Program-made: the position numbers and the translations under genes
The notes under the pieces: model-generated
Told to the model about the DNA's origin: nothing
The model's database searches: none
The model's input: only the letters and a program-made list of their open reading frames with translations
Shown: positions 12,386 to 25,236 of the stretch, piece after piece
How positions within the stretch are numbered: position 1 is the stretch's first letter
How the letters are laid out: each line of letters starts with the position of its first letter
Assembly (NCBI GenBank): GCA_027604685.1
Contig: JADHYX010000197.1
Span: 1-40,038, forward strand
Direction: 5' to 3'
Length of the DNA stretch: 40,038 nt
Source: Lobulomyces angularis
Lineage: Eukaryota > Chytridiomycota > Chytridiomycetes > Lobulomycetales > Lobulomycetaceae

Positions 12386-12701
12386 AATTTTTAGTTTTTC
12401 ATTCAATTTTATAAAAAGTTGGCTGTACAACCCAGCCACTTCAATGTCAACCAGCCACTATTCAACCAACATTAAATTAAAAAAAAGAATATAAAATAAA
12501 AAAATGATAAAAATATTTTGAAAGAAAGAAATGATAAAATGAAAAAAATAAAAAAAAGTAAATGAATTTTCATTTTTTTAAAAAGTAAAATTTAAAAAAA
12601 AAAACTACCAACAAAAAAAAAAAAAAAAAAAAATTAAAATGAAAATGAAAAATTAAATAATAAAATATTCTAAAAAAAAAAATAAATAAAAATAAAAAAT
12701 T
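12386..12701. other. Intergenic, 316 bp, with a 9-bp direct repeat
   Basis: This is the upstream flank of the F-box gene. It is almost pure A with scattered T. The word CCAGCCACT occurs twice, at 12432-12440 and 12451-12459, in the probable 5' leader of the F-box gene. No coding potential is visible. Confidence 0.5.
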
Positions 12702-14802
12702 CTATTTTCTGATTGGCAACTTGGGAACAATTTTACTCAAGGTTAAATCAAATTCTTTTTTCCATAACTGAAGACCTTCTTCACCTTCTGCCATACAATA
12801 AATAACTAAAGGTCCAATGTCACTTCCCCTATGTTTAATGGCATTTTCACATAGACTCTCTTTCCAGAGCATCTCAAACTCTTCAGAGGTCAACTCTTCC
12901 TTTTTCTTTCCACGTAATAACGAAGAATCTTTTTGATTATTGTTTTTTGGGAGAAACTTTGATCTGGAGACTTCGATTTCCAGCGTATTTCCACTGCACA
13001 TCACTTCTTGACTAGGACTACCTACTCTGCGGATGGCGTGAAATGGTATATATCCAATAGGATCTTTTGTCTAAAAAAAAAAATAAGTTGGTGTTCTTTC
13101 ATTTTAATAGAAATAACTGCTCACTTCTTTATACTCAAAATCATATATAATTAAAAATCCTTTTTGAATAACACACCAGTACTTTTTCCAATACTAAAAG
13201 TATAAAAAAAAAAAAATTAAACTTGAATTTGGTTGGTATTTATTTTACAGAAAATGTTTCAGTGTGCATATAAAAGTTTAAATAATTCGAAAAAAATTTC
13301 TGTGGAGGAGGTTTAATTAAGTTAAACTCTTCATCCAAAAAAACTCCCATCTGGGTTAAACTCTTTGCAAGTTCTTTTTTTCCATTTAAACTAAAGTTGT
13401 AAGTTCCCGTGACTTTTAAAAAAAAAAGAGTTTGTCAAAAAAAAAAACCCCGCCTTTTAACAAACTTACTTTTAGGGAAGTGATTGTTAACTGGCAACGA
13501 AAGTGAAAATTCACCCAAAAGATCGTTTCCGTTGTTGCTTACGTTAACTGCTGGTTGATTAAGGATTCCATTGATATTTCGCTTTAAAGCTCCTTGAGTT
13601 CTCTTTAATTTTTCGGCAAAGCTTTCCTTTTCTGATTGAAATGACTCAACTGAATCAGATGTAGGTAGTCTGGATGAATGTAACTGAACTACTACGGTAA
13701 ACTCTTCTTTTTCTGTTGGGATGTCGCTATTTTGTTGATAAAAAATATTGAAAAAGTGTTCAAGCTAAATAAATCACTTACAAAAGAAACGCCTCATTTA
13801 ATGTTGCTACCAAACTTCCTGATTTTCCAGTCTCCTTAACACATGGTGCTACTAGAGTAAAAAATTTCTGGGTATTTACTTTTACTGTACAAAAAACACT
13901 TTTCACTAATAAAAATATAAAAAAAAAAAGGTAATTTTTTTGGTTAAAATATGAAAAAATAAAAATAAAAAACACTTACAGTTTAAATTTGATTTAAAAG
14001 TAATGGTTCTTACTAAAGCGATAAAAAAAGAAAAAGGTTAAAATTTAAAGTTTACAATATTTATTTAAAATGTAGGGCAATTTATTTTTTTTTTTAAAAT
14101 ATTTATTTACGTTGCAAAAAAAATCTTGGAATTTTTATCTTCTCTTCTGGTGGAAGAAAGTTTAATGAAAATAAACTTCTGGTGTCTTCTTTGGTAGATA
14201 CAGGTTTTCTAAAAAAAATGAAAAAGATTTAATAAGAGATAAAACAAAAATTAAAAAAAAAAAAAAAATTGAAAAATAAAAAAATTTTTTTACCTTTGAA
14301 CCTGCTTTCTGCCCAGAGAAGCAGCTCTCAAACTACCGTTGTCTAATCCATACTTTTTAAAGTCCCTTTCACTCTCGGAAGTATGGAGTTCACTGTTTTT
14401 ATATACAACATCCTTTTCGTTTAATTCCATCAAATGTTTTGGAGGAAACTTTTCAATTTGTTGTCCGTTAAAAGCAAAAACTTTCAAAAAATATGAATTT
14501 TCAACAAAAAAATCCTTCTTGATTTTGACCAAGTCCTCTTTTTTCATAAAGTCTTTAGAAATTAAAAAATAAAACAACTTTGGTGAAAATTTTTCAATAG
14601 AGTCGATCGAAGGAGGAAGATGCAAAACATTAGGTATCAACCAATTTTGTTCTTCCTCTTGCACACTTTTTTCCACTATGTCTGGGTGTTGTTGAAAATT
14701 GTTATGACAAAAGCTGGTAAACTGCTTAAGACTTCGAAATGATCTTATTCCTGCATTTCCTAAATTTTGATTACTACTACTTCCTAAAGAGTTTGATAAC
14801 AT
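12702..14802 (-). CDS. PH-domain protein with anillin/Bud4-like layout
   Basis: There are eight exons on the minus strand: 14294-14802, 14111-14208, 13980-14012, 13782-13905, 13470-13726, 13249-13412, 13125-13193 and 12702-13070, giving 540 aa with all phases closed. The N-terminal 170 residues look disordered. Residues about 200-370 form alternating hydrophobic strands (TITFKSNLN, FCTVKVNT, FTVVVQLHSS, GEFSLSLPV) suggestive of a C2-like or anillin-homology fold. The C-terminal part from about residue 378 has the start of a pleckstrin-homology domain (YWKKYWCVIQKGFLIIYD), then a second strand pair (PIGYIPFHAIRRV) and a closing helix (LQLWKKEFDLTL). Strand-rich region plus C-terminal PH is the layout of anillin, Mid1 and Bud4, which scaffold septins and the contractile ring at the membrane. 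The PH call is fairly firm; the anillin assignment is inference. Confidence 0.62.
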
Positions 14803-15278
14803 ATTTATATTTTTATTTCTTTTTTCCTTCTTTCTTTTTTTTTAAAATTTTTTTTTAATTTTGATATTATTTTAATTTTTTATTTTTTCTTATTTTTCAA
14901 AAATATGTTTAAACTAATCCTTTTCTTTTTTTTTTTTTTTTATTAAATTGAAATACTGAAAAAAAAATCAAAAATCAAATATCAAAGATAAAAATTTCCT
15001 TTTTTTATTTTATTTTTTAACGTAAAGGTTTCTGACTCCGCTGAGTTTTTTTTTTTTTTTGACGCGTTTTGGTGTTATTCAGTAAAAGGGTTTAAGAAAA
15101 AGAAAAACCTACAGGAAAAAATATTATGATTTAAGTGAACCCTACTTTAAGGTAAAAAAAAAAAAAAAAAAAGAAGAAGAAAAAATAGTAAATGATTTAA
15201 AAAAAAAAAAAAAAAAAAGGATGCTACGTAGAATGACTATAATTTAAAAAAAAAAAAAAAAAATTAAGTAAAAACTTT
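14803..15278. other. Intergenic, 476 bp, homopolymer-rich
   Basis: This region lies upstream of the PH-protein gene and 3' of the peptidase gene. It holds one long T run (about 14927-14941) and three A tracts of 17-19 bases (about 15155, 15202 and 15247). Between them is an 8-bp palindrome, CTACGTAG, near 15225. An ACGCGT word at 15062-15067 matches the MluI cell-cycle box of yeast G1/S genes. No open frame is supported. Confidence 0.45.
15062..15067. promoter_or_regulatory. ACGCGT, possible MCB cell-cycle box
   Basis: The word lies about 260 bp upstream of the start codon of the anillin-like PH gene. In yeasts, MBF binds ACGCGT to drive G1/S transcription. CG-containing hexamers are rare in DNA this A/T-rich, so it stands out, but one copy without partners is weak evidence. 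Confidence 0.25.
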
Positions 15279-19111
<3,833 letters not shown>

Positions 19112-19332
19112 TTAACAAAGCTTATTTGAGTTTTTTTTTTTTTTGTAAAAAAGAAAACAAAAAATTTTTTTATATTATTTTTCATTATTTATATAAAGAA
19201 TTATACAGTTAAGACAGTTAAGAGTTTTTTTGAATAATTAATTTTTTTTACAGCTGTTTAAAATTAAAGACTAATTTAAAATTAAAAAAATGAAATAATG
19301 ATTATGCAAAGCAACGCTAGCAACAGAATACA

Positions 19333-20389
19333 TCAGCAAATAACTTTATTTATTAAATCAATCGTTAGATCCAACGGCAAGCCTAAAATGCTAGATTCAT
19401 CTCCAACTCTTTCACTTAAATATGGATAAAAAACTTCTTCATCAATGATAAATCCACCAGCACAATTCTAAAAAAATATACGAAACGCTTTCAATTATTT
19501 TTTTAACGTTATTTTTTTACCAATATATCTCCATTTTTTATAGCTATATCTACTACGTTATCTGGAATTGGGTTGAAATACTGTTTTGCAATATCATATC
19601 CCTAATTAAAAATTTTTATTAGTTATTAAAATACTTGCGGAAGTTTTATTTATTATTTAAATACCTCTGCTTCCTTTCCATTTCTGGTATTTACAACAAC
19701 AACTGATGTAACAGTAACTTAATAGTTTAGATAAAAAAAAAATAAAACAAAAATTATTAAATAAATTTTTCTTACCGGCAGGAGTATCTCCAACGTAATC
19801 TATTCCAGAATTGATAAGAAGTTTTAAAAAATTTGAAAAATTTAAAAAAAAACTAGGTTTACCTTTTAACATACTTTTACATTCTTCAACAGATTCAGGT
19901 TTTTCTCTTATTGTGCCGTTATAAGACACCACCTGGTCACTACAAATAACCAAGTAATTTAATTGTGACAAATCTTTTTTTTCTTCTTTTATAAGATTCA
20001 GTACTTTTTGGGATTTTGCTTTAGCAATAAGGTTAGTTAATTTTATTGGATCAGGTTTTAAATGCCTTTCCGTTTTACCAACGGCTTTTTCGTCAATGTC
20101 CGGAATGTACTAGAATTAATTATTATTATTTTTTTTTTTTAAGAAATAATAAAAAAAAAAAAGGAGTTTTTTATTTAATTTGCAAGAGAAAAAATTTAAA
20201 AAGTTTATGAAGCTGCAAGTTGTAAATGTCAAAATTTTTATTTATTTATTTTTTTTAATATTTTACTTGAATAAAGTTGATTTTGTTTTGTTTCAGAACT
20301 TTTTTTCTGCCAAACGAAGAACTTCCGAGAACTATTTGATAAGGAAAAGTTTCAGATTTGACCTCTTTCCATGTAAGAGAATTTGTCAT
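19333..20389 (-). CDS. Maf-like nucleoside triphosphate pyrophosphatase
   Basis: There are six exons on the minus strand: 20267-20389, 19863-20109, 19776-19799, 19665-19717, 19521-19601 and 19333-19467, giving 220 aa. The N-terminus has the Maf substrate loop (VLGSSSFGRKKVL), followed by the acidic PDIDEKAV, then CSDQVVSYNG...REKP, which aligns with the catalytic Asp and Lys region (usually ADTVV...KP). The downstream strand TVTSVVVVNTRNG and the terminal GGFIIDE...ILGLPLDLTIDLI also fit. Maf proteins hydrolyse non-canonical nucleotides such as dTTP/UTP or modified forms to monophosphates. Length is normal for the family (about 190-220). The 24-nt third exon and the 157-nt first intron were placed by phase and by family alignment. 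The Thr-to-Gln change in the ADTVV motif is worth noting. Confidence 0.85.
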
Positions 20390-20892
20390 TTTTTTGTTGA
20401 AGTTTTTGTGAAGAAAAATTTTTTTTGAAGTATAACACTAGTGTAAGGGATTTGGGAGGAGCTGAATATAAGTTTTATTCACTTACTCCTTGTGATTAGA
20501 AAGGAACTTCTATGTTTTAAGGAGGAAGGTGAATTATAGACTGTTTGTCCCCAAAGTGTTGATGTGAATAGATGAATTAACCATTGCAAATTGGTATATG
20601 AGATTTAAGTTTTTATTTAACAGGTGATGTACAGTGTTTTTGGCTTTTATTAACTTTAATAATAAATTTGGAGAATTTACATATTTGAGGAGAGAAATTA
20701 AAAAATGCTCAAGGTAAGTTTTTACCAAGAATGCAAGATATTCAATTTTTTCATTTTTGGACATTTAAACTTTTAAAAAAAAATAAAGTTGGAAACATCA
20801 AAATTCAATCAGTTTTTTTGAGAGGGATAATCACTATTTTATCTTTGATATTTAATTATTATCACTAAATCAATTATTTTTCAGGGAAAGAT

Positions 20893-20925
20893 ATGGTTCC
20901 TGTTAATCATACTAATAAAAAATAA
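20893..20925 (+). promoter_or_regulatory. Short upstream ORF candidate (10 codons)
   Basis: This is an ATG followed by nine sense codons and TAA. It lies about 590 bp upstream of the bZIP start, and whether the transcript reaches this far is unknown. Confidence 0.15.
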
Positions 20926-21112
20926 TTTTTTGTTAATTATAGATAAAGGAATACTCAGGAAAATCTTTTTTGTTAATTGTCAATGTGAAAATTTTGCCCA
21001 CTCATGCTCTGTGTAACCCACGTGACATTCACAATTTCATTTTTGATTGCGCAACTTTTTTTTAAAGATAAACTGCAAAAAATTCTGTACAACCTTTTTT
21101 TTTTTTTTTTTT

Positions 21113-21122
21113 NNNNNNNNNN
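21113..21122. other. Assembly gap, 10 N
   Basis: Ten unknown bases directly follow a long T run. The gap size may be nominal. It falls in the leader or promoter of the bZIP gene, so ORFs that cross it cannot be trusted. Confidence 0.99.
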
Positions 21123-21182
21123 CTATCTTCCACTTACTTTTTTTTACAAACACATATTTTTGAATTTTGAAAGTTATTTATC

Positions 21183-21194
21183 ATGTCTGCCTAA
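21183..21194 (+). promoter_or_regulatory. Three-codon upstream ORF (ATG TCT GCC TAA)
   Basis: This is a minimal ORF of the size seen among GCN4 leader uORFs (two to three codons in yeast). It lies about 320 nt before the bZIP ATG. Its position just upstream of a bZIP activator gene gives it meaning; nothing proves it is in the transcript. Confidence 0.35.
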
Positions 21195-21368
21195 TTTCTT
21201 TCAAACCTTTCCGCTAAACGGTAAATTTTTATTCCTTTATTTTTTTAACTAATTATTTTTATTTTCTAGTTACAACGTTACTCAATTCAAACTAAATTCT
21301 TTAAAAACTCTTTTTAAAAAAAAAACTCAACAACCTTTTTTTTTTACAACTTTAACATATAACCAAAC

Positions 21369-21452
21369 ATGGTTCACACAACACCCCCTCCGTCTTTTTA
21401 TACAACTGTCTTTAATACGGATTTCAAAAAACCCTTTTACTTTTCAACATAA
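21369..21452 (+). promoter_or_regulatory. 27-codon upstream ORF in the bZIP leader
   Basis: The ATG at 21369 opens a 27-codon frame ending in TAA at 21450, 62 nt before the bZIP start and in a different frame. It is the closest upstream ATG, so a scanning ribosome would meet it first. It contains a PPPS stretch. CPC1/GCN4 genes of fungi use such ORFs to raise translation when amino acids are scarce (family knowledge); the same role here is inference. Confidence 0.45.
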
Positions 21453-21514
21453 TAATAATTTTTACTTTGAACATATCAATCAATCAGTTTTTTTTTTTAT
21501 TTTTTTTCAAAATT

Positions 21515-22339
21515 ATGTCTAACACAAATATTTCTTTTTATCCTGTTTTTGATGGTAAACTATAAAATTTTTAAAAGCTTCTTTTATACTAACCATTTTT
21601 TTTTTTGATAGCTGCTCCTAGCAAGCAATCCCAAAATTTTTTAAATTCCGATTTATCCCTTACATCCCTTGATGATTATTCCTTTGTTTTCCAAGGAATG
21701 TCTCTTCCCATGTTTGATCCTGAAATGAAACAAGATTCTGCCGCAAACTTTGTTCAACCTGTTTCTCCTCCTTATTATAACACACCGTCTCCTCAAAGCA
21801 CAACATTTGATGATTTTTCTTCACCAAGTACTCTTTCTCCCTACAGCACAACCATTCAATCAGAGATATTATTTGACGGATCACTGAACATGGATTACAT
21901 GTTTCCTACTTTACCAACTGTTTTACCTCAGTTTGGCTTAGGTTTACTCAATTCCTCTCCTTCCACTCCTCTGAATGAATCAAATTCTACAGAAGCTTCA
22001 TCAACTTCTGAAATACTTCCAGTTGCTTCTGAATTGAGCACAAATTCTGATACTATTCCTACACCGCAACTTCCTCCTTCTGAAAGACCAAAATCTAAAG
22101 TCGGTAGAAAAAAGAAGCCTAGACCTACTACAGCCGAGGGTATACTTGCTGAAGCAATGGAAAAACGTGCTAAAAATACTGAAGCTGCTCGCAAGTCTCG
22201 TTTAAAGAGATTGGAAAAGTTTGAGTCTGTTGAGGTGGAATTAGAAGAAATGAAAAAGATGCTTTCTTTGTGCATTAGCACAATGAATAGTAATGGAATA
22301 ACGTTACCAGGTGAAGTTAAGCAGTTTCTTGTAAGATAG
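21515..22339 (+). CDS. bZIP transcription factor, GCN4/CPC1-like
   Basis: There are two exons, 21515-21554 and 21612-22339, separated by a 57-nt intron, giving 255 aa. The N-terminal 150 residues are acidic and Ser/Thr/Pro/Phe-rich with few charged blocks, typical of an activation domain. A Lys/Arg/Pro-rich linker (KVGRKKKPRP) leads to the basic region NTEAARKSR at 202-210, which is nearly identical to the GCN4 family's DNA-contacting NTEAARRSR. The following zipper is short: hydrophobic heptad positions are clear only up to about residue 222, after which a Gly/Pro-containing tail takes over. GCN4/CPC1 binds TGACTCA and induces amino-acid biosynthesis genes. The leader contains short upstream ORFs, as expected for this family. 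Confidence 0.85.
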
Positions 22340-22431
22340 TTTTTGGATGGCATAGTGAATAGCATTAGGGTTATTACAAGTATTTAATATTTTCTAAGTT
22401 AATATTTTGTATTTTGTATGTTTTTGTAAGG

Positions 22432-22437
22432 AATAAA
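22432..22437 (+). terminator. Possible poly(A) signal AATAAA for the bZIP gene
   Basis: AATAAA lies 92 bp after the bZIP stop codon, before the convergent gene ends at 22496. The word is common in DNA of this composition. Confidence 0.3.
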
Positions 22438-22495
22438 TCGTAGTAGTAAAATTTTTTTAATAATATATGTACTTTTTATAGAATTTTAAAATCCG

Positions 22496-23330
22496 CTAAA
22501 AGCAGATTTTTTCTAACATTCTATTTGAAAGTATCATTTTTTGAAAATGTAAAAAACCTATTATTTCATAAGCTATATTTTGTAAAAAAAGTCTAAGAAC
22601 TATTGAAACTCCTCTATCCCCTTCGACACAAGTACATTTTTTTTCTTGTAGAAATTCAACCATATCATTACTAGACCTTAACAAACCTAGAGGCAAAATA
22701 AAACACTTTGAGAGGATCTCCAAAACATCTAAATTCAACTTTATCAAAAATTTTAATCACATCATTAACTTTTAAGTCAAAAATTTTAAAACAATTAACT
22801 TTTAAAAAAAAGCATTCATTATTTTCAAAAGAATTTATCAAAATTAAATTATCAATTTCAGTACTTGTAATGTGTTTTATTTTTAAAAGTGGAATTTTTC
22901 CATTGTTTAAAAGTTTACTTGGTTCGGTTTTTATGTCATGTTTAAATATATTGGTTTTACTCTTTTCCCTTTGGATGTATTTGGAGAGTGTATCTGCCAA
23001 TCCACCCCTGTAAAAATTTTTTTTTTGTTATTTAATTTAAACTGTTTTCTTTTTTAATAACATAAAATAAATATTTGTTTCAGTTTTTATTTTTTACTTG
23101 ACATAGTTAGTATGTTTTTCCTTCGTAAAATCATTGGGACTTGATGGAAGAGGTAAAAGTAACAATTTTCCAGGAGAAATGGAAAGTTTTTTATTTAATC
23201 TGTTATTTTTTGGTGTCGGTAGTTTGAAAAGCTTTTCTTTCTTGATATAGTTGCTGATCGGTGACTTTGTTTTGCTTTTTTTTATTATAAATGGTGGTTT
23301 TTGTAGTGAACTTGGTGAAGTTTCTTGCAT
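22496..23330 (-). CDS. Hypothetical protein, 234 aa
   Basis: There are three exons on the minus strand: 23098-23330, 22727-23007 and 22496-22686. The first join restores the frame across a 90-nt intron. The second uses a 40-nt intron with a GTTTTG donor; it is the only join I found that links the two long open frames in phase. The N-terminal 75 residues are basic and Ser/Pro/Lys-rich. From about residue 78 (KGGLADTLSKYIQREKSK) a compact region alternates hydrophobic strands and charged turns (PLLKIKHITS, NLILINSFENN, FFLKVNCFKIF, DVIKIFDKVEF), suggesting a small beta-barrel. I do not recognise the family. It is convergent with the bZIP gene, with 156 bp between stops. Confidence 0.5.
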
Positions 23331-23501
23331 AAATAAAAAAAAATTTTTTTTATTTTTTTAATTTTATTTTTTATTTTTTTTAAAAAAAATTATTTTGTTA
23401 AAAGTTTTTTTTTTTATTAAAAAAAAAAAAGGATCTATAAATAGTTTTATTTAAAAACTATTTTATTTTTTTTACAAATTTTCATTGTTTAAAAATATAA
23501 T

Positions 23502-24701
23502 TTACTTTAAATCTGAACCCATTTTGAAAGTGTTGAAAATTTTTCTTAATATAAGGTGTCTATTTTCTTTGAATCTCTTAAAAAAGAAGAGTAAAATAAT
23601 AAAAATGATTCCTGCATTTAAATAATTTTTGGAAAATTTTAAAACTTTGTACAAGTTTAACTGGTTTGAATTTTTTATCAAATCTTGGTTATTACTTTTT
23701 TCAACCAAATTTTCTTTTTTTGTATCTTTTAAATTATTTTTTTCTTCAACTGATAAGTTTTCTGTACATTCTAAATTTTTTACTTCTTTTTCTTGCTGCT
23801 GTTTATTTTGTGTATCACCTGGATCGTTTATTTCTGCTACTCCATTATTTAAATTTTTTTTTTTTTCTGATTTGTTTAAACTTGATAACTTTTCTTTATT
23901 TTTTTTTAATTTGTCATTTTTTTTGTTATTTTTTTCAACAGTCTTTATATTTTCCACATGAGATCTTAATTCCTAATTAAAATAACAGAAAAAAAAAAGA
24001 AAATAAAGAAATAAATAATTAAATAAATTTTCTTTTTTTTTACATTTTTTAACTGATCATCCAGGACATCATTTTCGTTCAAAAATTCTTCAATTTGATC
24101 GTACTCGGCATTTTTTCCCAACACTTCAAGACAATAAAATTTACAGAGAGTTTTGTAGTCCTCCAGTTGATTGTCATCAAGGTTGACAAAGTAGTTAAAC
24201 AAGCAATTTTCAAAAAAATCTTTTGATTCTTTCTTCATTTTTCTGTTGTATGTTACTAAATATCCCAGTAAAACTATTTCCACGCTTGGTTTAATTTCTG
24301 AAGCTGCATGGAATACTTTTTCCAAAAAAAAATTGCTGATTTTTAAATTTTCATTTTTTAAAAGTAAGGTTAGGTGCAGTTTTAAGAGCTTGTCTAAGTT
24401 AGGAGAATAGTTTTCAAAATTGTTTAGCAAATTCATCGTGTTCTCGTACGCTTCTTCTGATTGATTTTCAATTATTAACTTGCTATAAATTTTTTTTTAT
24501 TTTTTTTTATGTTTTTTATATTTTTTTTTTAAGTTTTTTTTTTAAAATAGTAATTAAATAATTATAACGGGAATGAAATTTATTTTCTTTTTTTTTGCCT
24601 CTCTACTTTTTTTTTATTTTTATTTTTATTTTTTTTTGTTCTAACCATATCCTTGACAACTTTTCAATTTTTATCTCATCCTCTTTTGATTCTGACAACA
24701 T
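23502..24701 (-). CDS. Probable C-tail-anchored helical protein, 321 aa
   Basis: There are three exons on the minus strand: 24646-24701, 24044-24482 and 23502-23972. The N-terminal 165 residues are helical with repeated hydrophobic spacing, like a TPR-type solenoid. Residues about 170-265 are a highly charged Lys/Glu/Asn linker. Near the C-terminus is one membrane segment (LNAGIIFIILLFFF, about 283-296), followed by a basic tail of some 25 residues. Helical repeats plus a C-terminal anchor and basic tail is the layout of the peroxisomal PEX26/PEX15 import-complex anchor, but other tail-anchored proteins share it and the sequence similarity is too weak to name. The 163-nt first intron is unusually long for this window. 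Confidence 0.55.
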
Positions 24702-25236
24702 AATTTTTTATTTTTGTTTTATTTTTTAAATTTATTTTTTTAAAGAAAATAAAAAAATTTTTTTTTTGCTGAACTAGAATAAAAAAAAAAAATCAAATAA
24801 ATAAAATTATTTAAAAAAAAAATATTGTAAATTCCAAAATTATTTTTTTTTTTGTGCTGAAAATGTAACTTATCAAAAAATGCTACTTTCCGGTTCAAGT
24901 TTTAATGTGGAAACAACTGCAACCTTACTAGTTTATATTATTCATTAACATTCCACAGAATTTGCGTAATGAAGAAAACAAACTAAATGCTTGGAAGATA
25001 AACAGCGCAAAGCTCGACTGACAAGCAGCAATGTAAAAGATCGCTTAGGATTAACGCAATTGTAATTGCTGATAAAATTAGGAAAAACTAAAAGCATGCC
25101 CTGTGTTAATAAAAATGTCTGATATGTTCCAAAGTAGCTATTAGGCGAAATAGAGCAAAAAAAAAAAAACTTTTTTTTTATTATCCTCTGAAAACAATTT
25201 TTTTCTTAATTTATTCTTCACTATGTTATTTTACTT
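24702..25236. other. Intergenic, 535 bp, with a compositionally distinct island
   Basis: Both flanking genes are on the minus strand. The outer parts are A/T homopolymer. The part at about 24860-25155 has balanced bases, few homopolymers and richer G+C than anything intergenic nearby. It shows no tRNA-like fold and no recognisable protein; a 71-codon open stretch on the minus strand gives no family. It may be a non-coding RNA gene or an old insertion. Confidence 0.4.

Larger units (their letters stand above)
20390..21514. other. Long intergenic/leader region of the bZIP gene, 1.1 kb
   Basis: This region separates the divergent Maf-like and bZIP genes. The right half probably holds the bZIP transcript leader: it is rich in T/C tracts and carries several very short ORFs. 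It is interrupted by a run of N at 21113-21122 directly after a T20-type tract. The left part (20420-20760) is less A/T-skewed, but I find no family there; an open minus-strand stretch of 76 codons at 20534-20764 is not supported. Confidence 0.45.

Noticed and set aside
12386..12439. 18-codon extension of the F-box ORF to a GTG at 12439
   Set aside because: Non-ATG starts are rare in nuclear genes, a TAG lies just upstream in frame, and the first ATG at 12385 leaves the F-box complete.
13642..13648. A third TGACTCA site
   Set aside because: It lies inside a coding exon of the PH-protein gene, so it is probably a chance match.
20534..20764. 76-codon minus-strand ORF upstream of the Maf-like gene
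   Set aside because: There is no recognisable motif, it is biased to Leu/Lys/Asn as expected from A/T-rich DNA, and no splice partners extend it.
21004..21252. 82-codon plus-strand ORF crossing the N gap
   Set aside because: The frame across the gap is unknown and the translation is mostly Phe from T tracts.
21928..22365. 145-codon minus-strand ORF opposite the bZIP gene
   Set aside because: It is antisense to a clear bZIP coding exon and has Ser/Phe composition expected of a shadow frame.
23629..23980. Two long plus-strand ORFs (110 and 104 codons)
   Set aside because: Both are Phe/Leu/Ser-rich shadows of the Lys/Glu-rich linker encoded on the other strand.
24877..24915. Possible tRNA T-loop (GGTTCAAGT) in the balanced island
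   Set aside because: The bases after GGTTCAA do not fit the B box, and I could not build an acceptor stem or anticodon arm around it.
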